Below, piece by piece: positions 7,117 to 14,554 of a DNA stretch of 25,789 nucleotides. The position numbers were made by a program, and so were the translations under genes. The DNA is taken from assembly GCA_004292705.1 (NCBI GenBank), contig RDXA01000337.1, positions 1-25,789 on the forward strand. Reading direction: 5' to 3'. Below the pieces are notes generated by a model that searched no databases, was not told the DNA's origin, and was given only the letters and a program-made list of their open reading frames with translations. This DNA is from Sphingomonadales bacterium (GTDB lineage Bacteria > Pseudomonadota > Alphaproteobacteria > Sphingomonadales > Sphingomonadaceae). Positions within the stretch are counted from its first letter, which is position 1. Every line of letters begins with the position of its first letter.

Positions 7117-7809
7117 ATGAGCCATCCGGTGCAATCGCTTGCGGCGTTGCCCCGCGACGTGACCGTCTGGGATCCGTTGCTGCGGCTCACCCATTGGAGT
7201 TTTCCGCTGTTGATCCCGGCCATGTGGTGGACGGCGGAGAACTCCAAGTGGGCGCTGCACAAGCGGCTCGGGCTCGTCCTGCTTGGCCTGCTCGTTTTCC
7301 GCATTGTGTGGGGATTTCTCGGCCCCGAGACTGCGCGCTTCGCGAGCTTTATCAAGGGGCCGGGCGAGTTGATCGCCCACATCAGGGGCCAACTGGCCGA
7401 CAAGGCACCGCGGATCGGCCATTCACCGCTCGGCGGGTGGAGCACGCTCGCCTTGCTCGGCGCGATGCTGTTGCAGGTCAGCCTCGGCCTGTTTGCAGGC
7501 GATCCCTATGACGGGATGACGGGGCCGCTGAACCCCATCATAGGTGTCGCGCTGGCCGACACGATCACCGAACTGCACGAAACGTTCTTCTGGGTGATCG
7601 CCGGGCTGATTAGCCTGCATTTGGCAGCGATCAGTTTTTACGCGGTAAGGGGCGATGATCTATTGAGCCCGATGATCGGGGGCAACCGCCCCCCGATGGC
7701 AGGGTTGGCCGGAATCGGGCCAATGGCTTGGGGGCGCGGGCTCCTCGCCGTGGCGCTGGCGGCGGGGCTTGCCCTGTGGGTAACCTATGGCGCGCCACCG
7801 CTGACCTAG
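7117..7809 (+). CDS. Cytochrome b561 family membrane protein
   Basis: A 230-residue protein with four main hydrophobic helices plus a C-terminal one, typical of the bacterial b561/Ni-hydrogenase b-type family. Candidate heme-b ligands are His26 (RLTHWSF), His48 (ALHKRLGL), His154 (ELHETFFW) and His168 (LISLHLAA). The N-terminal VWDPLLRLTHW motif is characteristic of the branch often found beside periplasmic c-type cytochromes. It probably takes electrons from or passes them to the preceding cytochrome c'. The ATG at 7117 lies 4 bases after the cytochrome c' stop, and a longer GTG-started frame from 7009 only overlaps that gene and is rejected. The extended C-terminus (PMIGGNRPPMAGLAGIG then a last helix) is usual for this branch. 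Confidence 0.92.
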   Translation: MSHPVQSLAALPRDVTVWDPLLRLTHWSFPLLIPAMWWTAENSKWALHKRLGLVLLGLLVFRIVWGFLGPETARFASFIKGPGELIAHIRGQLADKAPRIGHSPLGGWSTLALLGAMLLQVSLGLFAGDPYDGMTGPLNPIIGVALADTITELHETFFWVIAGLISLHLAAISFYAVRGDDLLSPMIGGNRPPMAGLAGIGPMAWGRGLLAVALAAGLALWVTYGAPPLT

Positions 7810-7813
7810 CGTG

Positions 7814-7841
7814 CCTCCCCATCGCCGGTGCGACGGGGAGG
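7814..7841. terminator. Hairpin between convergent genes, probable bidirectional terminator
   Basis: CCTCCCC pairs with GGGGAGG and, inside it, TCGC with GCGA around a 4-base loop, with one mismatch: 11 bp in all. It fills the 42-base gap between the stops of the b561 and peroxiredoxin genes. Neither side has a T run, so termination may depend on other factors. Confidence 0.5.
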
Positions 7842-7851
7842 AGCCAGAGAC

Positions 7852-8331
7852 TTACAATTGGCCGAGCATGTGCTCCGCGCTCGAAACCTTGAAGTCGCCC
7901 GGCTCTTCGACGTTCAGCTGTTCAACTACGCCGTCGTTGATCACCATGGAGAAACGCTGTCCGCGCTTGCCCAGACCAAAGCCCGAGCCGTCCATCGTGA
8001 GGCCCATCGCTTCGACGAATTCGGCATTGCCATCAGCCAGCATGGTGATGTCCTCGCTGCCTGCGGCTTTGTTCCACGCGCCCATGACAAAGGCATCGTT
8101 GACGGCCGTGCCAACAATCTCGTCTACTCCCTTTGCCTTGAGATCGGAGGCCTTGTCGACGAAGCCCGGCAGGTGCTTGGCCGAGCAGGTCGGGGTGAAC
8201 GCACCCGGCACCGAGAACAGCGCGACGCGCTTGCCGGCGAAATAGTCGGAGGACTTGACCGGCTGTGGGCCTTCGGCGGTGGCCTTGATCAGCGTGACTT
8301 CGGGGATAGTGTCGCCAACGGAAATGGTCAT
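7852..8331 (-). CDS. Peroxiredoxin, Prx5/PrxII-type (single-Cys)
   Basis: A 159-residue protein starting at 8331, with AAGGA 7 bases upstream on the minus strand; longer in-frame starts add non-conserved residues. It shows the Prx5-type N-terminus (ISVGDTIPEVTL) and the peroxidatic site VPGAFTPTCSAKHLPGF, with Cys49 in PxxxT-x-x-C context. The later GTAVNDAFVMGAWNK and ERFSMVI-like strand (RGQRFSMVINDG) follow. No second cysteine is present, so recycling presumably uses glutathione/glutaredoxin or thioredoxin in trans. It reduces hydrogen peroxide and organic hydroperoxides in the cytoplasm. It is transcribed divergently from ahcY across a 176-base intergenic region and converges on the b561 gene. 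Confidence 0.94.
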   Translation of the reverse strand: MTISVGDTIPEVTLIKATAEGPQPVKSSDYFAGKRVALFSVPGAFTPTCSAKHLPGFVDKASDLKAKGVDEIVGTAVNDAFVMGAWNKAAGSEDITMLADGNAEFVEAMGLTMDGSGFGLGKRGQRFSMVINDGVVEQLNVEEPGDFKVSSAEHMLGQL

Positions 8332-8402
8332 CGGGGTATCCTTCATGGGTGGGAAATTCCGCCGCCCGCTATAGCGACAACCACGCAGCGGGCAACAAAT
8401 AG

Positions 8403-8426
8403 ACATATAAAGATAAGTTTATATTT
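8403..8426. promoter_or_regulatory. AT-rich palindrome upstream of ahcY, candidate operator
   Basis: ATATAAA (8405-8411) and TTTATAT (8418-8424) form a perfect 7-bp inverted repeat around GATAAG, with a further A/T pair at 8403 and 8426. It stands out sharply in a GC-rich background, 81 bases before the ahcY start, next to a TTGCCT (8425-8430) that could be a -35 box. From memory, ACATATAAAGATA-type palindromes are described for ArsR-family methionine-cycle regulators (SahR/SamR group) of Alphaproteobacteria; this match is recalled, not computed. Confidence 0.55.
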
Positions 8427-8507
8427 GCCTCTCGCCGGATGTGCCGCTACGGGCGTGTTTCATCAACTTGCCCCCCCAAGCGTGCTGTCGCGCAGGAGAC
8501 GAAAAAC

Positions 8508-9932
8508 ATGGCTACCCTCGCTGCCACCCCTACGACCGAATATGTGATCAAGGACATTGCGCTGGCCCAGTTCGGCCGTGACGAGATCATGATCGCCGAG
8601 ACCGAAATGCCCGGCCTGATGGCGCTGCGCGAAGAATATGGCGCGGCCCAGCCCCTGAAGGGTGCGCGCATCACCGGTTCGCTCCACATGACCATCCAGA
8701 CCGCGGTGCTGATCGAGACCCTCGTGGCGCTGGGCGCCGAAGTGCGCTGGGCAACCTGCAACATCTTCTCGACCCAGGACCACGCCGCCGCCGCGATTGC
8801 CGAGCGCGGCATTCCGGTGTTCGCGATCAAGGGCGAAACGCTGGCTGAGTACTGGGATTACGTGGGCCGCATCTTCGATTGGGCGACTGACGAAAACCCC
8901 GACCTCACCTGCAACATGATCCTCGACGATGGCGGCGATGCCACCATGTTCGCGCTGTGGGGCGCGCGCCTCGAAGCGGGCGAGGAAATGGGCAAGCCGA
9001 CCAACGACGAGGAAGTCGAATTCCAGCGCGCGCTCAAGGCCTTCGTCGCCGCCCGGCCGGGCTACCTCACCCGCACCGTCAAGGCGATCAAGGGCGTCTC
9101 GGAAGAGACCACCACGGGCGTGATGCGCCTCTACCAGATCGCAAAGCAGGGCAAGCTGCCGTTCCCGGCGATCAACGTGAACGATTCGGTCACCAAGTCG
9201 AAGTTCGACAACCTCTACGGCTGTAAGGAATCGCTGGTCGACGCGATCCGCCGCGCGACCGACGTGATGCTGGCCGGCAAGGTCGCCTGCGTTGCCGGTT
9301 ACGGCGATGTCGGCAAGGGTTCGGCCGCCTCGCTGCGTGACGGCGGCGCCCGCGTGATGGTGACCGAAATCGATCCGATCTGCGCGCTGCAGGCGGCGAT
9401 GGACGGCTTCGAGGTCGTGACCATGGAAGACGCGGTCAAGCGCGCCGACATCTTCGTCACCGCCACCGGCAACGAGGACGTCATCACCGCCGAGCACATG
9501 ATGAACATGAAGCCGATGGCGATCGTGTGCAACATCGGCCACTTCGACAGCGAGATCCAGATTGCTGCGCTCAGCAACTATAACTGGAAGGAAATCAAGG
9601 AAGGCACCGACCTCGTCACCTTCCCCGATGGCAAGTCGATCATCATCCTCGCCAAGGGCCGTCTGGTGAACCTCGGCTGCGCCACCGGCCACCCCAGCTT
9701 CGTGATGAGCGCCAGCTTCACCAACCAGACGCTGGCTCAGATCGAACTCTTCACCAAGTCAGACGAGTATCAGAACGATGTGTACGTTCTGCCCAAGCAC
9801 CTCGATGAGAAGGTCGCCGCGCTGCACCTCGAAAAGCTTGGTGTGAAGCTGACCCAGCTGAGCAACAAGCAGGCAAGCTATATCGGCGTGCCGCAGGCCG
9901 GCCCCTACAAGCCGGATCACTACCGCTACTGA
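8508..9932 (+). CDS. ahcY: S-adenosylhomocysteine hydrolase
   Basis: A 474-residue protein, the length of the bacterial type with the ~40-residue insert. It shows EMPGLMALREEYGAAQPLKG, the GSLHMTIQTAVLIETL segment, the Rossmann motif VAGYGDVGKGSA (Gly264-Gly269) that binds tightly held NAD, NDSVTKSKFDNLYGCKESL, and the canonical C-terminus KPDHYRY. It cleaves S-adenosylhomocysteine to adenosine and homocysteine, removing the product inhibitor of all SAM-dependent methyltransferases. I use the ATG at 8508 because GCAGGAG lies about 9 bases upstream and the family N-terminus begins here; an upstream ATG at 8439 adds 23 odd residues. It is probably a single-gene unit controlled from the palindrome region upstream. 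Confidence 0.98.
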   Translation: MATLAATPTTEYVIKDIALAQFGRDEIMIAETEMPGLMALREEYGAAQPLKGARITGSLHMTIQTAVLIETLVALGAEVRWATCNIFSTQDHAAAAIAERGIPVFAIKGETLAEYWDYVGRIFDWATDENPDLTCNMILDDGGDATMFALWGARLEAGEEMGKPTNDEEVEFQRALKAFVAARPGYLTRTVKAIKGVSEETTTGVMRLYQIAKQGKLPFPAINVNDSVTKSKFDNLYGCKESLVDAIRRATDVMLAGKVACVAGYGDVGKGSAASLRDGGARVMVTEIDPICALQAAMDGFEVVTMEDAVKRADIFVTATGNEDVITAEHMMNMKPMAIVCNIGHFDSEIQIAALSNYNWKEIKEGTDLVTFPDGKSIIILAKGRLVNLGCATGHPSFVMSASFTNQTLAQIELFTKSDEYQNDVYVLPKHLDEKVAALHLEKLGVKLTQLSNKQASYIGVPQAGPYKPDHYRY

Positions 9933-9946
9933 ACGTGTGAGCCGCT

Positions 9947-9981
9947 CGCCCCGCCCGTGTTTTTTCACGGGGTTGGGGGCG
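9947..9981 (+). terminator. Hairpin after ahcY, possible terminator
   Basis: Inner stem CCCGTG/CACGGG encloses a loop of six T residues; an outer stem CGCCCC/GGGGCG follows across a small internal loop. It lies 15 bases after the ahcY stop. There is no T run after the 3' arm, so read-through into divL is possible. Confidence 0.4.
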
Positions 9982-10033
9982 GGCGGGTTCTCCACCGTTG
10001 CACTGGCGCGCGCACCAGCATAGCGGTTGAGCG

Positions 10034-12394
10034 ATGGACCTATCGCCGCTTTCGCTCGTACTGATCGCGCTCGTGCTCGCCGCGTGGGCGGTGGGCGGCG
10101 CAGTGGTTGTGCTGCGCGCGAACCAGAGCGTCAAACGCGGCAAAGCAATCCGCACCAGCCTCAAGCGCATGCAGGCGTTGCTCGATGTTGCGCCCGCCGT
10201 GCCCTTGCTGGTGCGGATCGACGGGCGGATCGAAGCGCCAGACCGTCTCGCACGGATGCTCGGCCTGGCGGGGATGCCCAAATACCTGTCCGAACTTGTC
10301 GCTTCCTCTGGCGAGGCCAAGGCTGGCGGGCTCAGCCAGACGCAGCTCGACCAGCTGTGGGGCAAGATCCAGACCACCCAGAAAAGCGCCGCGCCGTTTC
10401 GCATGGCGATTAACCTCCCGGGCTCGCAGCGCTCGCTTGCGCTGTATGGCACGTTGGCCGATCCGCAGGTTTCGCCCGGCGGGGCAGCGCTGGTGTGGGT
10501 ATTCGACTTTACCGAGAGCCATGCCGAAATGGCCCGCCTGCGCGCTGCCACCGCGCGCGCCACGGGAGACTTCGCTGCGCTGGTGGGCCTGATCGAGGCC
10601 GCTCCCATGCCGATGTGGTTTCGCGGCTCCGACCTCACCCTCCAGCTCGTCAACCAGGCCTATGTCGATGCCGTCGGCGCGACCGGCGCGGGCGAGGTGG
10701 TGCAGGGCCAGATTGAACTGCTCGAGCCCGAGAATGGCCGTTCGCCCGCCGAGATTGCCCGCGCCACACTGCAGCGCCAGGACAAGTCCGAACGCATTGT
10801 CGCCGCCACTATCCATGGCGCGCGCCGCACCTTGCGGGTTAGCGACTTGCCGCTCGGGCAGGAGGGTGTCGCAGGCTATGCGATCGACATCGAGGAACAG
10901 CAGCAGGTTGCGCGCGATTTCCGCGCCTTCCGTGAAGCCCAGCGTGCCCTGCTTGATCAGCTTTCAGTGGGCGTTGCGCTGTTTGACGGCGATGAGAGGC
11001 TGATCTTCGCCAACCGACCATTCCGTCGCCTGTTCTCGCTGACCGAGGAAACCATCGAGGCGCACACTCCGTTCGAGCGTTTCCTTGCCGAGGCACGCGA
11101 GCGGGGGCGTACGCCGGAGGTGCGTGACTTTCCGGAATGGCGGCGCGAACGGGCGGGATGGTTCGGCATGCGCGAGTCCGTCGAGGAGGCCTGGCCGCTC
11201 CCGGGGGGCACACACCTGCGGGTCGTCGCCCAGCCTATGCCAGATGGCGGCCTTGTCCTGATCACCGAGGATCGCACCGAGAGCCTTGCGCTTTCGGCGG
11301 TCCGCGACACGTTGCTGCGCACCCGCACCGCAACCCTCGACAGCCTGTTCGAGGCGCTGGCGATTTTCGCTCCCGATGGATCGGTGCAGCTCTGGAACCG
11401 CAGCTTTGCCGGCACATGGGGTCTGACGCCGGAACTGCTCGACCAGCATCCCAGTGCGGATGAATTGCTCAGCGCGATCGGGCGCAATCTTGTCCGTCCC
11501 GAAGAAGCAAGCCTGATCGGTGCGGCGGTGCGCGCGGCGACGCTCGACCGGCGCGAAAAGGGCGGACAGGTGGAGCTGGCCGACGGGCGCAGCTTGCGCT
11601 TTGCGGGCGTGCCGCTTCCCGACGGCAACGGATTGCTGACAGTGCTCGACATCACCGCTTCGCAGCGGGCCGAGCAGGCCCTGCGCGAGCGTGCCAAGGC
11701 GCTGGAGGAGGCCGATGCGGTCAAGGCGCGTTTCCTGGCCAATATGTCCTATGAATTCCGCACGCCGCTCACCACCATCGGCGGCTATGCCGAGCTGCTG
11801 AAAAGCGGAGTAGCGGCCGATCCCGAAGCGGCAGGCGAATATGTCGATGCGATCCTCAGCGCGGTTGAACGCCTGACCGAGCAGGTCGAGAATGTGCTCG
11901 ATCTCTCGCAGAGCGAGGCGGGGCTGCTGCCGGTCAGGAAGGAGCAGATGGACGTGCTCGATTTCCTCACCGCGCTTGTGCGTGAGCGCGAGGCGGCGAT
12001 TGTCGCGGCAGGGCTCAGCCTTGACCTGAAGGGCCGCCGCGGCCGGATCATTGAGGCCGATCCGCGCCAGATGAGCCGGGCCATAGGCAACCTCATCGAC
12101 AACGCCATCGCCGGGACGCCTGACGGCGGGCGAATCGTCATGGAAATCCGCAAGGCAGCTGGTCCAGCCGAAGGAATGGTCGAGATCAGCATTGCCGACA
12201 ATGGTCGGGGCATGACGTCGCAGGAACTGGGTCGGGCGATGGGGGGCCTTAGTCCCGAAAGTGATGCTCCGACCGAGAAACGCATCGGGCTTGGCATCCC
12301 GCTGGCGCGGCAACTGATCGAGGCGCATGATGGCACGCTCGAAATCGTAAGCCGCAAGGGTGCGGGCACCACTGCAACCATTCGGCTGCCATAG
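10034..12394 (+). CDS. divL: DivL-type cell-cycle pseudo-histidine kinase (Tyr at phospho-acceptor)
   Basis: A 786-residue membrane protein with one N-terminal transmembrane helix (about 6-27), an N-terminal region and PAS-like domains at roughly 180-290, 300-415 and 430-545, a short coiled coil, a HisKA dimerisation domain and a HATPase domain. The H-box reads FLANMSYEFRTPLTTIGGY: Tyr573 (codon TAT, 11750-11752) replaces the histidine normally phosphorylated. ATP-site boxes remain: N box NLIDNAI (~687), G1 DNGRGM (~722) and GLGIPLARQ (~752). Tyr in this place, with one membrane helix and several PAS domains in ~770 residues, is the hallmark of Caulobacter DivL, an essential protein that senses DivK and modulates CckA, and through it CtrA. 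The following tsaE overlaps its stop by one base. The alternative is another degenerate PAS kinase. Identification is motif-based. Confidence 0.88.
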   Translation: MDLSPLSLVLIALVLAAWAVGGAVVVLRANQSVKRGKAIRTSLKRMQALLDVAPAVPLLVRIDGRIEAPDRLARMLGLAGMPKYLSELVASSGEAKAGGLSQTQLDQLWGKIQTTQKSAAPFRMAINLPGSQRSLALYGTLADPQVSPGGAALVWVFDFTESHAEMARLRAATARATGDFAALVGLIEAAPMPMWFRGSDLTLQLVNQAYVDAVGATGAGEVVQGQIELLEPENGRSPAEIARATLQRQDKSERIVAATIHGARRTLRVSDLPLGQEGVAGYAIDIEEQQQVARDFRAFREAQRALLDQLSVGVALFDGDERLIFANRPFRRLFSLTEETIEAHTPFERFLAEARERGRTPEVRDFPEWRRERAGWFGMRESVEEAWPLPGGTHLRVVAQPMPDGGLVLITEDRTESLALSAVRDTLLRTRTATLDSLFEALAIFAPDGSVQLWNRSFAGTWGLTPELLDQHPSADELLSAIGRNLVRPEEASLIGAAVRAATLDRREKGGQVELADGRSLRFAGVPLPDGNGLLTVLDITASQRAEQALRERAKALEEADAVKARFLANMSYEFRTPLTTIGGYAELLKSGVAADPEAAGEYVDAILSAVERLTEQVENVLDLSQSEAGLLPVRKEQMDVLDFLTALVREREAAIVAAGLSLDLKGRRGRIIEADPRQMSRAIGNLIDNAIAGTPDGGRIVMEIRKAAGPAEGMVEISIADNGRGMTSQELGRAMGGLSPESDAPTEKRIGLGIPLARQLIEAHDGTLEIVSRKGAGTTATIRLP

Positions 12395-12855
12395 TGGAGA
12401 TGCGCGTAAGCCTGCCCGATCTGGCGGCGATGGCGGCCTATGGTGCGCGCATCGCTGGTGCTTTGCGGGCAGGGGACGTGGTCGCCTTGGAGGGCGGATT
12501 GGGGGCTGGCAAGACCACGCTTGCACGCGGGATTCTGGCAGCGCTGGGCCACACGGGCGAGGTGCCGTCGCCGACCTTCACGATCATCGAGACCTATGAT
12601 GCACCGCCGCTGCGCGTACCGGCTGTTCATGCCGATTTCTACCGGTTGGAAGACCCGGCAGAGCTGGCCGAAATCGGCCTCGATGATTACCGCGAAGGCG
12701 CGGTGCTGCTTGCGGAATGGCCAGATCATGCGGGCGGGTTCGACAAAGAACCGGGGTGTCTTGCGATTGTGCTCGAACCGGTCGGTGAAAGCGGCGAGGG
12801 CGGGCGGATTGCGATTGCCCGCGGGGGTGAGGATTGGGTAGGGCGCATGCCATGA
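12394..12855 (+). CDS. tsaE: tRNA threonylcarbamoyladenosine biosynthesis ATPase TsaE
   Basis: A 153-residue P-loop protein of the YjeE family. It shows Walker A GGLGAGKTT (34-42), the switch-like SPTF (59-62), the Walker-B-like HADFYRL (79-85) and the EWP motif (108-110), in the family order. TsaE works with TsaB and TsaD to make t6A37 on tRNAs that read ANN codons. I take the GTG at 12394, which overlaps the divL stop by one base (TAGTG); an ATG at 12400 is possible and removes two residues. Neither has a good ribosome site, so translation is probably coupled to divL. The gene overlaps the next start by 4 bases. Confidence 0.93.
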   Translation: MEMRVSLPDLAAMAAYGARIAGALRAGDVVALEGGLGAGKTTLARGILAALGHTGEVPSPTFTIIETYDAPPLRVPAVHADFYRLEDPAELAEIGLDDYREGAVLLAEWPDHAGGFDKEPGCLAIVLEPVGESGEGGRIAIARGGEDWVGRMP

Positions 12856-13838
12856 ATGAACTTCCGCAAGGCCTTTCCGACTTCATTACGCAGGCCGGGT
12901 GGGCTGATGCGCAAGTCCAACCGCTGCCCGGAGATGCCTCGTTCAGGCGCTATTTCCGGATGGTGCGTGGCGACGAGAGTGCGATGCTGATGCATGCTCC
13001 GCCACCCCACGAAGACCCTGCACCGTTCCTCCAGGTTGCGCACTGGCTGAATCATCACGGGATGCGGGCGCCAGCGATCCTCGCGGAGGATGTGGCGCAA
13101 GGCTGGGTGCTGACCGAGGATTTCGGCAACGACCGGATGCGCGACTGGCTCGATGAAAACCCGCATGACGAGCGTGCGGCCTATGAAGCGGCCGTCGAGG
13201 CTTTGGCGGTGCTGTACTGTCTGCCGCCGGGGCCATTTGCGCCTTATGACATGGCCGTTTACAGCCGGGAGGCGGCACTGCTGACCGAATGGTTCTGCCC
13301 AGCACAAGGCATCGTTGTGGATGCGGACGGCTATGCCGCTGCGTGGGAAGAAGTGATCAGGCCGCTCCTCGCGCGCCAGCAGCCCGGTGTGACAGTGCTG
13401 CGCGATTATCATGCCGAAAACATCATGCTGCTGGGCGGCAGAGCGGGCGCGCCGCAGGGCCTCATCGACTTCCAGGACGCCCTTGTCGGCCACCCGGCCT
13501 ATGACCTCGTCTCGCTGTTGCAGGATGCACGCCGCGACGTTGCGCCGGAACTCGAGGCCGAAATGCTGAGCCATTATGCGGCGGTGGCAGGCGTGCGTAA
13601 TGACGATTTTCTCGCCGACTACGCTCGGCTCGGGGCGCAGCGCAACGCCAAGATCGTGGGCATTTTCACCCGGCTGAACGCGCGCGATGGCAAACCCCGT
13701 TATCTTGCGATGATCCCGCGCGTCTGGGCGGCGCTTGAACGGGATCTGGCCCACCCGGCGCTCGCGCCAGTGGCACGGTGGTTCGACGCCAATATCCCGG
13801 ACGATCTGCGCGCGGCCAACGGAGCCTTTTCCCTATGA
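12852..13838 (+). CDS. amgK: N-acetylmuramate/N-acetylglucosamine kinase AmgK
   Basis: A 328-residue aminoglycoside-phosphotransferase-fold kinase. It opens with the family pattern PGDASFRRYFRM (26-37). The catalytic loop is VLRDYHAENIMLL (Asp185, Asn190) and the metal-binding GLIDFQDALVGHPAYDLVSL follows (Asp206). AmgK phosphorylates the anomeric hydroxyl of MurNAc or GlcNAc recovered from peptidoglycan. The next gene, the nucleotidyltransferase MurU, then makes UDP-MurNAc, bypassing de novo synthesis and the fosfomycin target MurA. The assignment leans on the kinase fold plus the partner gene, the same pair known from Pseudomonas putida and Caulobacter. The ATG at 12852 overlaps the tsaE stop (ATGA). 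A longer TTG start at 12834 is possible but unneeded. Confidence 0.87.
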   Translation: MNELPQGLSDFITQAGWADAQVQPLPGDASFRRYFRMVRGDESAMLMHAPPPHEDPAPFLQVAHWLNHHGMRAPAILAEDVAQGWVLTEDFGNDRMRDWLDENPHDERAAYEAAVEALAVLYCLPPGPFAPYDMAVYSREAALLTEWFCPAQGIVVDADGYAAAWEEVIRPLLARQQPGVTVLRDYHAENIMLLGGRAGAPQGLIDFQDALVGHPAYDLVSLLQDARRDVAPELEAEMLSHYAAVAGVRNDDFLADYARLGAQRNAKIVGIFTRLNARDGKPRYLAMIPRVWAALERDLAHPALAPVARWFDANIPDDLRAANGAFSL

Positions 13839-14554
13839 GCTCTGCCCTCGCCTCGGACACCGCGATGATCCTCGCAGCGGGCCTCGGCAAACGGATGCGG
13901 CCGCTTACCGCCAGCCAGCCCAAGCCGCTGGTGCGGGTGGCGGGGAAGGCGCTGATCGACCATGCACTTGACCGGCTGGCAGAGGCGGGTGTGGCAAAAG
14001 TGGTGGTCAACGTTCACTACCTCGCCGACGCTCTTGAGGCGCATGTTCTGGCCCGCGCGACACCAAAGGCCACGGTATCGGACGAGCGCCCGCTGCTGCT
14101 CGAAACCGGGGGCGGGATGGCCAAGGCCCTGCCACTTTTACCCGATCCGTTCTTCGCACTGAATGCCGACAATATCTGGCTCGACGGTCCCAAGAGCGCC
14201 TTCCATGATCTGTCTCGCCGCTGGGACGCTTCTGCCATGGACGCGCTGCTGCTGGTGGTGCCCCACGCCCGCGCGGTCAATTTCGACGGGCCGGGCGATT
14301 TCCACATGGACCCCCTAGGCCGCCTGTCGCGCCGCCGCGCCGGCCGGATCGCGCCTTTTATCTACACCGGCATCCAGCTTGTTTCGCACAGGCTGCTGCG
14401 CGACGCGCCGGACGGACCGTTCTCGACCAACATCCTCTGGAACCGGGCGATGGAGGAAGGGCGGCTATACGGCCTGAGCTTCACCGGCCTGTGGTTCGAG
14501 GTCGGCACGCCGCAGGCAATCCGTCCGACCGAGGAAGCGCTGCTGGGTGGCTGA
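13835..14554 (+). CDS. murU: N-acetylmuramate-1-phosphate uridylyltransferase MurU
   Basis: A 239-residue sugar-nucleotidyltransferase. The signature MILAAGLGKRMRPLT (11-25) with PKPLVRVAGKALIDHALDRL binds the nucleotide; ETGGGMAKAL (90-99) and NADN (110-113, metal-binding Asp112) follow; the C-terminal WFEVGTPQAI (220-229) matches the WxDVGTP block with a conservative Glu for Asp. Its length fits MurU rather than the longer GlmU or RmlA-type enzymes, and it lacks a hexapeptide-repeat acyltransferase domain. It joins MurNAc-1-phosphate to UTP in cell-wall recycling. The ATG overlaps the amgK stop by 4 bases (ATGA), and its own end overlaps addB by 8 bases. A mannose-1-phosphate guanylyltransferase-like role is the alternative. 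Confidence 0.87.
   Translation: MSSALASDTAMILAAGLGKRMRPLTASQPKPLVRVAGKALIDHALDRLAEAGVAKVVVNVHYLADALEAHVLARATPKATVSDERPLLLETGGGMAKALPLLPDPFFALNADNIWLDGPKSAFHDLSRRWDASAMDALLLVVPHARAVNFDGPGDFHMDPLGRLSRRRAGRIAPFIYTGIQLVSHRLLRDAPDGPFSTNILWNRAMEEGRLYGLSFTGLWFEVGTPQAIRPTEEALLGG

Noticed and set aside
8427..8507. SAM or SAH riboswitch in the ahcY leader
   Set aside because: I could not draw any known SAM-II, SAM/SAH or SAH riboswitch fold; only about 80 bases are available and the palindrome at 8405-8424 is a better explanation for control.
7828..8547. 239-codon plus-strand frame through the peroxiredoxin gene
   Set aside because: It is the reverse reading of a well-supported peroxiredoxin and runs into the ahcY leader.
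8463..9692. 409-codon minus-strand frame opposite ahcY
   Set aside because: Antisense to a full-length, motif-complete ahcY; no recognisable protein features.
10964..12526. 520-codon minus-strand frame opposite divL and tsaE
   Set aside because: Overlaps two genes with clear motifs on the other strand; no domain or ribosome site.
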